From positions 62,001 through 126,000 of the forward strand of contig NZ_FMWU01000011.1 of the NCBI RefSeq assembly GCF_900103195.1: a DNA stretch of 64,000 bases. The letters run 5' to 3'. The notes beneath the pieces were generated by a model, which had not been told where the DNA came from, made no database searches, and saw nothing but the letters and a program-made list of their open reading frames with translations. The stretch is from Methylobacterium sp. UNC378MF. Lineage in GTDB: Bacteria; Pseudomonadota; Alphaproteobacteria; Rhizobiales; Beijerinckiaceae. A program made the translations under genes and the position numbers. Position 1 is the first letter of the stretch; each line of letters begins with the position of its first letter. Positions 46,107 through 53,354 of this stretch are shown here, piece after piece.

Positions 46107-48068
46107 ATGGCCCGCCCCGACCTCCGCGCCCTCACGGATGACGGCCTGATCCAGCTCGCCAATGCCGGGCTGGTGAAGCGGGCGCTGCGCGAGGTGGCCG
46201 CCGGCGCGGGGCCGGCCCTCGCGGAGGCCGAGGACGGCACCGTCGAGGCGCGCTTCGCCGACGGCACAATCACGCGGCTCGGCCCCGGCCGGCCCCCGGG
46301 CGAAGCCACCTGCACCTGCCCGGCGAGCGGGATGTGCCGCCACCGGGTCGCCCTCGTCGTCGCCTACCGGGCCGCGGCCGTCGCGGACGGGCCGGCTGGA
46401 GGAGCCGCTTTCGGGACCGCCGACGGGGCGGCCATCCCAACCGCGGAGGCGGTCGCCTGGGATCCCGGCACCCTCGACGGCGCCGCCCTCGAGGCGGGGC
46501 TCGGCGGCGCGGCGGCGGCGGAGCTGCGGCGCCTCCTGGCGGTGGGGATTACGGTCGGGCTGGAGCGCGGCGCCGTGCCGGCCGCGCGGCTCCCGACCGC
46601 GACCGTGCGCTTCCTCGTGCCCGACGCCGTCGGCTACGCCCGCTGCGACTGCGCGGCCGGGGGCAGCTGCGCCCACGTAGCGCTGGCGATCCGCGCCTTC
46701 CGGGAGGCCGCGGGCGCCGCCGAGATCCGCCTGGGCGGCGCGGCGCCGGCCAGGACCGACACGGCCGCGACGCCGGCGGAGGAGGGACTCGCCAAGGCCG
46801 TCGACCGGGTGGTCGCCGGCCTGCTGGAGGCCGGGGTGGTGTCCGGGCCGGAGGCCCACGACGGGGCGCTCGTCCGGCTGCGGCGGGCGGCCGAGGCGCG
46901 GGGCGCCACGCAGATCCTGCTGGCGGAGGCGGATCTCGCCGGGCAGCTCGCGGCCTATGCCGGGCGCCACGCCGCCTACGACGCCGTCGTCGTCCTGGCG
47001 CTCGCCACGGAACTCCTCGGCCGCGTCCGGGGCGGGGAGGCCGCCCTCGGCCTCGGCCAGCCCTACGAGACCGCCATGGGCAAGACCCGCCTCGTCTCGC
47101 TGGGCGCCCGGCTCCTCGCCCGTGGGCGCGGCGCCACCGCCCGGGTGGCGCTGGCCGATACCGACACCGGCGCGCTCCTGGCCCTGGAGCGCGAGTTCGC
47201 GCCGGGCGAGGCCGAGGCGGATATCGTGGCCGGCCTGCCCGGGCGCCTCCTGAGCCCGGGCCTGTCCGTCTCGGGCACCGGCCAGGGCCAGATTCTGACC
47301 AGCGTCGCCCGGCGCCGGGCCGACGGGCTCCTCGCCCTCGGCCAGGGTACCCGGGGCCGGACGGCCCTGCTGCCGCGGGACGCCCGCGTGGACCTCCCGG
47401 CCCCCCTGGCGGCGCGGGACGTCCCGTCGATCCGGCGCCGCCTCGCCGACCGGCCGCCCGCCTTCCTGCGCCCGCGCGATCGGCTGGAGGCCTTCCACGT
47501 CTTCGCCGTCGACGCGGTCCTGGGACAGGCCTGGGCGCCCGGCGCACAGACGTGGCAGGCCGCCGTCGACCTGCCGGAGGCGGGCGGCACGCTGCATCTC
47601 GCCCGCGCCTACGATCCCGCCGCGCCGCAGGCGCTGGACGCCCTCGCGGGCGCGTGCTCGGGGCGCTGGGGACCCGTGCGGCAGGTCGCCGGCCCGGTGC
47701 GGATCGAGGACGGCGCCCTGGTCTGCGATCCCTGGTCGGTGTCGGTCGACCGGCTCGTCGTGCCCGACCTCGCCGTCCCGGACGGCGCCGGCCACCCGGT
47801 CCCGCCGGCGCCGGAACTGGGGCCGGCCACGCTCCTCGACGAGGCGGCCGCGCTCCTGGCGAACGCCCTCCATGCCGGGCGGCGGGCCTTCGCGGCCAAC
47901 GCCCGCGCCGGCGCCGATCTGGTCGCCCGGCTCGCCGCGGCGGGGCATCCGGCCAGCGCCGCGCGGCTCTCGGCCTTCCTCGCTTCCGGCGCGCAGTCCG
48001 AGCCCTTCGCCCGGGCCGCCCTCTGGGTCGCCGCGATGCGCGACGATCCCGGACCGGCGGAGGCCTGA
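46107..48068 (+). CDS. SWIM zinc-finger protein, double motif (YehQ-like)
   Basis: 653 aa. Two SWIM-type zinc sites CxC-x5-CxH: C69, C71, C77, H79 (CTCPASGMCRHR) and C180, C182, C188, H190 (CDCAAGGSCAHV). SWIM domains are known for DNA or protein binding. The rest is an Ala/Gly-rich alpha/beta body with no recognised domain. It follows the VWA gene by 9 bases, the same order as yehP-yehQ in E. coli. A 186-base spacer follows before the next gene, so a separate promoter is possible there. Confidence 0.88.
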   Translation: MARPDLRALTDDGLIQLANAGLVKRALREVAAGAGPALAEAEDGTVEARFADGTITRLGPGRPPGEATCTCPASGMCRHRVALVVAYRAAAVADGPAGGAAFGTADGAAIPTAEAVAWDPGTLDGAALEAGLGGAAAAELRRLLAVGITVGLERGAVPAARLPTATVRFLVPDAVGYARCDCAAGGSCAHVALAIRAFREAAGAAEIRLGGAAPARTDTAATPAEEGLAKAVDRVVAGLLEAGVVSGPEAHDGALVRLRRAAEARGATQILLAEADLAGQLAAYAGRHAAYDAVVVLALATELLGRVRGGEAALGLGQPYETAMGKTRLVSLGARLLARGRGATARVALADTDTGALLALEREFAPGEAEADIVAGLPGRLLSPGLSVSGTGQGQILTSVARRRADGLLALGQGTRGRTALLPRDARVDLPAPLAARDVPSIRRRLADRPPAFLRPRDRLEAFHVFAVDAVLGQAWAPGAQTWQAAVDLPEAGGTLHLARAYDPAAPQALDALAGACSGRWGPVRQVAGPVRIEDGALVCDPWSVSVDRLVVPDLAVPDGAGHPVPPAPELGPATLLDEAAALLANALHAGRRAFAANARAGADLVARLAAAGHPASAARLSAFLASGAQSEPFARAALWVAAMRDDPGPAEA

Positions 48069-48254
48069 TCACGGAACCGTGTGGATGCGGTTGCCCCTGC
48101 GGCCCCGCTGGGGCAGGTTGCCGCGGCTTCGGGCGCCGCGATTCGCCGGCCGGCCCGTCCCGGTCGTTTCGCGAGGAGCCCGGATGCGAGGACCCGTCGA
48201 TCGTCGCGCCCCTGCGACGCAGCCCTGCCCGGCCGCGCGCGCCGGCGCGGCGGC

Positions 48255-51200
48255 ATGAGGGTCGTCCGCGCGGCGCGCCTCCACCTGCGGGACGCCACCT
48301 CCGACAAGGTCTACGACGTCGACCTGATCGAGAACGAGGCCCTCGGGACGCCCGAGCGCTACTTCGTCAACACGCGCTACGGTCGGCGCGGCACGACCCT
48401 GCGCGAGGGCTCCAAGACGCCCCAGCCCGTGACCGCCGAGGCGGCGGCCCGGGTGTTCGACAGCGTGGTCGTCTCCAAGATCAACGGCGGCTACCGGCGG
48501 GTCGACGGCCCGGAGACGTCCGCCGCGCCCGAGGCGACGGCCGACGGCCGTGCCGCTGTGCTGCTGGCGCGGCTCTCCGCCTGCCTGCACCAGAGCTGGG
48601 CCGAGCGCGACCGCGACCGCCTGCTCTGGCGCATCGGCGAGCTGCGGCTGGCCGCGGCCGCCCCGGACCTGATCGCCCTGGCGCGGACCCTCGGTCCGGC
48701 GCGGGCGAGCTACGCCCTGGTCTGGGCGCTCGCCCGGGCGGCGGGCGCGGAGGCCGGTCCGGTGCTCGCGGCGATCGCCGCCGACGCGCCCGGAAGCGTG
48801 GTCCGCGACCTCGCCCGCTTCGCGCTGGCCGCCCCGCTCACCGGGGCCTACCGCCCGCCGGAGGCCGAGCCGGACCTGCCCGGCATGGTCGCCCGGCCGG
48901 CCGAGGCGGCCGACGTCGACGGCCTGTGCGGGGCGCTGGACGGCCTCGCCCGGCACGATCCGGGCCGGGTCGGGCCGGCCCTGGTGGCGCTCGGCCGGCA
49001 GGCGCAGGCGGCGCCCGGCCTGCACGCGACGCTCTGCGCGGCCCTGCTCCGCCTGCCGGCGCGGCCGCCCTACCTGATCGGCCTGCGGCGCCTGTTCAAG
49101 CACGCCGAGATGGCGGACGACGCCGCCCTGTTCGGCGCGACTGCCCAGCGCTTCGAGACCGCGCAGGCGATGTACCAGTCCGGTCGGAGCCACGCCTACG
49201 TCCCGGACCTCCGGCGCTACGTCGCGGTGGACGCGGCGCGCCAGGGACCGGAGGCGCGGCTCGGCCTGTCCACCGCCACCCGCGCCTACATGAAGCGGCG
49301 GATCTGGCGCGCGCTGCGCAAGCGCGGCGCCGTCGGGGACCCGGCCTTCGTGGCGCTGGCGGCGGGCTTCCTGCTGGCCCTCGGGCCGGAGGACCTCGAT
49401 CCCCCTGCGCGCTGGACCGTCTGGGGGCGGCAGCCGGACGGGACCTGGGGCCGGCAGGCACGGACGCGGGGGCCGCTCGCCCGCAACTGGACGGCGAGCC
49501 AGCTCCTGTACCGCCACGCCCCGGAGGCCCGGCCGCGGGCGGGATCGCTGACCTTCCTGGAGACCGGTGCCATCGATCCCGACCGGCGCGACGAGGCCTT
49601 CCCGGATCTCTGGAGCGCCCGCCCGGACTTGGCGCTCCGCCTCGCTGCCGAGGGGCGGATCGAGCCGGTGGCGCGGCTCGGCCTGCGGGTGCTGCGCGCG
49701 GATCCGCGGGCGTGCGCGGCCCTGGACGCCGCCGAGATCGGGCGCCTCCTGGCGGCGCCGCACGACGCCGTGCGGACCTTCGCCTTTCAGACCGCCCAGG
49801 CGCGCCTCGCCGCCGGGATCGCCGATCCCGCGGAACTCGCTGCCCTGGTGGTGGCGCTGCTGGCCGCGGCGCTGCCGGAGGCGCGGGCGCTGGCCCTGCG
49901 GCGCCTCGAGGCCGGAGCGCCGGTCGCCTGGTCGGATCCCGACCTCGCCGCCGCGCTGCTCACGAGCCCGGAGCCGGACGTGCAGGCGGCTCTCCCGGGC
50001 CTCGCCGGGGCGCGGGCGCTGCCCCCCGGGCTCGCGGCGCCGCTGGTGGCGCGGCTCGTGGCGTGGCTGCGGGCGATGCCGCCGGAGCCCGACGCGTCCG
50101 CGACGGCCGCGATCCGGGGCCTGCGCGCCGCCCTGCCCCTCCTGTGGCCGGACCGCGACCTGCCGGTCGCGTCCGAGACCGCCGCCGCCCTGATCGCCCA
50201 CCCGGCTGCCGCGGTCCGGTCCGCCGGCCTCGCGCTCCTGGCGCAGTCCGAAGCCGGGGCCGCCGGCCTGCCGCCGGAGAGCTGGGACGCGCTGATCGGC
50301 GCGGAATCCGAGGACATCCGGATCGCCGCCCTGGTCCTGCTGGCGCGCCTCGACGACGCGCGGCTCGGGCCCTACGCGGACCGGGTCGTCGCCTTCGCCA
50401 GCGGGCCCGGCAGCGCCGTCCGGCAGGCCGCCCGGCCCCTGGTGGCGCGCCTCGCGGCGGCGGATCCGGGTCTCGCGCCACGTCTCGCCCGGGAGCTGAT
50501 CGGCAGCCTGTTCCGCGCGGCGCCCGACGACGCCTACGCAGCCGACGTCGTGGCGCTGCTGCGCGAGTCCCTGCCGGGGGCGTGCGCCGCCCTCGACGAC
50601 GCCACCCTGTGGCGCCTGCTGCAGGCCCGCGCCGACGGGGCCCGCCGCCTCGGCGCCGCCCTCCTGCCCGATCGGCGCCCGGAGGCCCTCAGCGTCCGCC
50701 AGATCGCCCGGCTCGGCGGCCACCCGTACCGGGCGGTGCGGGACTGGGCGATGGCGGCCGTCGCGGCCGATCCGGCCCGGTTCCAGGCCGCAGCGGCCGA
50801 GGCCGTGCTCCTCGTGGAGAGCGACTGGCCCGACACCCTCGCCTTCGCCCGCGGCCTGTTCGAGTCCTGGCCGGAGTCTGCCTGGACGCCGGAGGCGCTC
50901 GCCGTCGTCACCGACAGCGTCAAGCCCGAGGTCCTGGCCTTCGCCCGCCACCTCCTGCGCGGCCGGCTCCGGCCCGAGGACGCGGAGACGCAGGTCCTGC
51001 GCCTCCTGGAGCACCCCGCCCCGTCGATGCACCTCCTGCTCACCGAACTCCTGACCGAGCAGGCCGTGGCGAGCGAGGCGGCCTTCGCGCGGCTGATCCC
51101 CCTCGCCCGCATCGTGATGCTGCAGGTGCTGCGGGGCCGGGTCGCCAAGGACCGGATGGCCGCCTTCCTCCGGGCCGAGGCCCTGCGCAGCCGCGCCCGC

Positions 51201-51380
51201 GCCGAGGTGCTGCTGCCGCTCTTCGCCGACCTCACCCTGAGCGGCACGGCCCGGGATCGCAATGCCGCGATCCTGGCCCTGCGCGACGTCGCCGACGCGC
51301 ATCCCGATCTCGCCGTGCCCCTCGTCCGGCGCCCGCCGGAGGCGCGGGGACCCGTCTCCGTCTCGGAAGGGGCTCGATGA
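48255..51380 (+). CDS. WGR domain protein with HEAT-like repeats
   Basis: 1041 aa. The N-terminal 80 residues form a diverged WGR domain (KVYDVDLIENEALGTPERYF; NTRYGRRGTTLREGSKT). The rest is a long array of Ala/Leu helices typical of HEAT/ARM solenoids (for example AAVRSAGLALLAQSEAGAAG and FAFQTAQARLAAGIADPAEL). No catalytic motif is seen, so a scaffold or sensor role is likely. The start is at the first ATG of the WGR region. The next gene overlaps its stop by 4 bases, so the two form a unit directly before the retron. Confidence 0.83.
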   Translation: MRVVRAARLHLRDATSDKVYDVDLIENEALGTPERYFVNTRYGRRGTTLREGSKTPQPVTAEAAARVFDSVVVSKINGGYRRVDGPETSAAPEATADGRAAVLLARLSACLHQSWAERDRDRLLWRIGELRLAAAAPDLIALARTLGPARASYALVWALARAAGAEAGPVLAAIAADAPGSVVRDLARFALAAPLTGAYRPPEAEPDLPGMVARPAEAADVDGLCGALDGLARHDPGRVGPALVALGRQAQAAPGLHATLCAALLRLPARPPYLIGLRRLFKHAEMADDAALFGATAQRFETAQAMYQSGRSHAYVPDLRRYVAVDAARQGPEARLGLSTATRAYMKRRIWRALRKRGAVGDPAFVALAAGFLLALGPEDLDPPARWTVWGRQPDGTWGRQARTRGPLARNWTASQLLYRHAPEARPRAGSLTFLETGAIDPDRRDEAFPDLWSARPDLALRLAAEGRIEPVARLGLRVLRADPRACAALDAAEIGRLLAAPHDAVRTFAFQTAQARLAAGIADPAELAALVVALLAAALPEARALALRRLEAGAPVAWSDPDLAAALLTSPEPDVQAALPGLAGARALPPGLAAPLVARLVAWLRAMPPEPDASATAAIRGLRAALPLLWPDRDLPVASETAAALIAHPAAAVRSAGLALLAQSEAGAAGLPPESWDALIGAESEDIRIAALVLLARLDDARLGPYADRVVAFASGPGSAVRQAARPLVARLAAADPGLAPRLARELIGSLFRAAPDDAYAADVVALLRESLPGACAALDDATLWRLLQARADGARRLGAALLPDRRPEALSVRQIARLGGHPYRAVRDWAMAAVAADPARFQAAAAEAVLLVESDWPDTLAFARGLFESWPESAWTPEALAVVTDSVKPEVLAFARHLLRGRLRPEDAETQVLRLLEHPAPSMHLLLTELLTEQAVASEAAFARLIPLARIVMLQVLRGRVAKDRMAAFLRAEALRSRARAEVLLPLFADLTLSGTARDRNAAILALRDVADAHPDLAVPLVRRPPEARGPVSVSEGAR

Positions 51381-53041
51381 ACGTCGTCCATCGCTACCTC
51401 GGCGAGAGCCGGGCCGTCTCGGACGCGGACGCGACCCGGCTCGGCTTCGTCCCCGACACCCTGCGCGAGCCGACCTACTTCGCCGGGACGGTGGCGCGGC
51501 ACCTGCCGTTCCGGGAGGCGATCTCGGCCCTGCACCACGTCGTCGTGTCGGACCTGCGCTTCAAGCCGAAGGACCGCACCGCCTATTTCGCATGGCTCCA
51601 GGCCCACGAGCAGGAGCTCCTGGCCGAGGCCCTCGCCGAGAAGGACAGCCTGCGCGCCGAGATCGAGGCGCTGCGCGCCGAGTCCCGGGACATCGCGGCC
51701 CGCTCCGACGCCGTGATGCGGCCGTTCTACGACGCGCGGAGGCGGTACTTCGACTACCTCTACCGGGAGAACCTCGACGCCTGGATCGTGCTCGACCCGG
51801 TCATCACCGTGCACCCGGACGAGATCTTCTTCGAGGCGTTCAGCCTCGACGAATCGAGCTACGGGCGCCTGTCCTGCGACCACGACACGTTCGCGCGGAT
51901 CGGCGACATGGCCTGCGGCACGACCAACATCGACTACAGCCACGCCCTCTACGACGAGTTCCAGAAGATCCGCAGCTACCGCGACACCGAGCTGGCGATC
52001 GACCCGACAGGATTCGCGGTCCAGACCTCCGGCGAGGCCGCCTATCGCGAGGACAAGATCGACCTGCCGGATTCCTGGGTGCGGGGCTTCCTGCAGGTAT
52101 CGAGCGCCATGGCGCAGCCCGCCCACGTGGTGGACCTGCACCCGGTCGACATGCACGCGATCCTGACCCGCCTCGCCGCGCGCCGGGAGCGCCACGGCCC
52201 GCGCTCCCTGCGGTTCCTGCTCGAGCCCGACCGGCCGGTCAGCGTGCTGATCGAACCCTGGAACGAGCGGCTGACCTTCCGGCGCTCGATCTACCGCGGG
52301 GGCGAGGCCGCGGAGATCCGCCTGTGGGGCCGGCGGCGTCTCGCGATCCTGGCCCGGACCCTGCCGCTCGCCCGGTCGGTGCGGCTGCACCTCCTCGGCA
52401 CCGGGCTGCCCGCCTTCGCGGTGGTGGATTTCGGGGGCCTGCGCTTCACCCTCGGCCTGTCGGGCTGGACCGCCAACGACTGGTCCCGGGCCGGCCAGTT
52501 CGACCTGCTCGCACCCCGGGCCGACGTCGACGCCGACACCGCCGCCCGGGTCTTCGCGGCGCTCCGGCGCCACCACGCCGCCGGGACCGGGCCGCTCGCC
52601 GCCGAGACCGGCCTCGACCGGGCGACCGTGGAGGCGGCGCTCGGCGGCTACGTGCAGGCCGGCCGCGCCATGTTCGACCTCGACAAGCGGGTCTACCGCC
52701 TGCGGGAGCTGACCCGGGAGCCCCTGGCGCCGGGCGCCCTGCGCTTCGCCTCCGAGCAGGAGGCCAAGGCCGACCGGTTCCTGGCGGCCGGGCTCGTCAC
52801 CCTCGGGCCCGTCGCGCAGGCGGGCGACAGGCGGCGCCTGAGCGGGACCGTTCTGGACGATGGCCGGAGCCTGACGCCCGCGGTGGAGCTCGATCCCGAC
52901 GACCGCATGGTCGGCGGCACCTGCCAGTGCGGCTTCTACACCCACAACCGGCTGACCCGCGGCCCCTGCGAGCACATGCTGGCCGTGCGCCGCCTCGTCC
53001 ACGCCCAGGTCGAGGGCAAGCCCGCGCGGTGGCAGGCGTGA
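51377..53041 (+). CDS. SWIM zinc-finger protein, C-terminal motif
   Basis: 554 aa. Mostly helical and mixed alpha/beta without a known domain, with a coiled-coil-like stretch at about 75-120 (EQELLAEALAEKDSLRAEIE). The single SWIM site is at the extreme C-terminus: C516, C518, C531, H533 (CQCGFYTHNRLTRGPCEH). It differs from the first SWIM protein, whose two sites are near the N-terminus. It is co-translated with the WGR-HEAT protein and is followed directly by the retron RNA locus. Confidence 0.85.
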   Translation: MNVVHRYLGESRAVSDADATRLGFVPDTLREPTYFAGTVARHLPFREAISALHHVVVSDLRFKPKDRTAYFAWLQAHEQELLAEALAEKDSLRAEIEALRAESRDIAARSDAVMRPFYDARRRYFDYLYRENLDAWIVLDPVITVHPDEIFFEAFSLDESSYGRLSCDHDTFARIGDMACGTTNIDYSHALYDEFQKIRSYRDTELAIDPTGFAVQTSGEAAYREDKIDLPDSWVRGFLQVSSAMAQPAHVVDLHPVDMHAILTRLAARRERHGPRSLRFLLEPDRPVSVLIEPWNERLTFRRSIYRGGEAAEIRLWGRRRLAILARTLPLARSVRLHLLGTGLPAFAVVDFGGLRFTLGLSGWTANDWSRAGQFDLLAPRADVDADTAARVFAALRRHHAAGTGPLAAETGLDRATVEAALGGYVQAGRAMFDLDKRVYRLRELTREPLAPGALRFASEQEAKADRFLAAGLVTLGPVAQAGDRRRLSGTVLDDGRSLTPAVELDPDDRMVGGTCQCGFYTHNRLTRGPCEHMLAVRRLVHAQVEGKPARWQA

Positions 53042-53087
53042 GACGGGCCCGATTGATGCGGCCGCAAGCCTGGCCTATCCTGACCGC

Positions 53088-53322
53088 GACGAGGGGCGTC
53101 GGCCGGGGCGGACCTTGCATTTCGGGCGGCGATTCGCCGTCCTTGCACCCTGCCCGGCAAAGCGTCACTGGCCCGCTCTTCACTGGGCCGGCACTGACCA
53201 CCGGTGCGCGTTCGCGGTTTGGGTTCGCTGAACCCAAACGCGCACCGGTGGTCGTGCCGGCGTCGAGTGGACCGGGCCAGTCCCGAGACTTGACGAAGGC
53301 ATCCCGGCCGACGTCCCCCGTC
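53088..53322 (+). ncRNA. Predicted retron noncoding RNA (msr-msd) locus
   Basis: The 313-base gap before the reverse transcriptase holds nested inverted repeats in the retron order. Outer repeats a1 (53088-53107) and a2 (53303-53322) are complementary at 18 of 20 positions; one of the two others is a G-U wobble. After a1 comes an 8-bp stem-loop (53124-53131 with 53135-53142, loop ATT), as expected in msr. Then a large hairpin spans 53167-53281, as expected in msd. The RT starts 32 bases after a2. The exact branching G was not identified; RNA boundaries are therefore approximate. A retron RNA serves as primer and template for the multicopy DNA made by the RT. Confidence 0.82.
53167..53281 (+). 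repeat. Long imperfect hairpin, predicted msd stem
   Basis: Outer 9-bp stem (53167-53175 with 53273-53281), an internal loop, then a stem of 7 bp (53188-53194 with 53254-53260), a one-base bulge, 17 bp (53196-53212 with 53237-53253), a 7-base asymmetric bulge and 6 bp (53220-53225 with 53231-53236) closing a 5-base loop. About 30 pairs in the inner arm, far above chance even at this GC content. Confidence 0.88.
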
Positions 53323-53354
53323 ACGCCTCCCGCCGCCCGCGCCGGAGGCCGCCG

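Noticed and set aside
46334..51376. Very long plus-strand frame continuing into the second SWIM gene (over 2200 codons)
   Set aside because: It is a frame-shadow of the first SWIM and WGR-HEAT genes with low-complexity translation; the real gene begins at 51377.
53167..53281. Large hairpin as a simple transcription terminator of the second SWIM gene
   Set aside because: It is enclosed by a second complementary pair, is much longer and more complex than a terminator, and precedes a retron RT at the expected distance.
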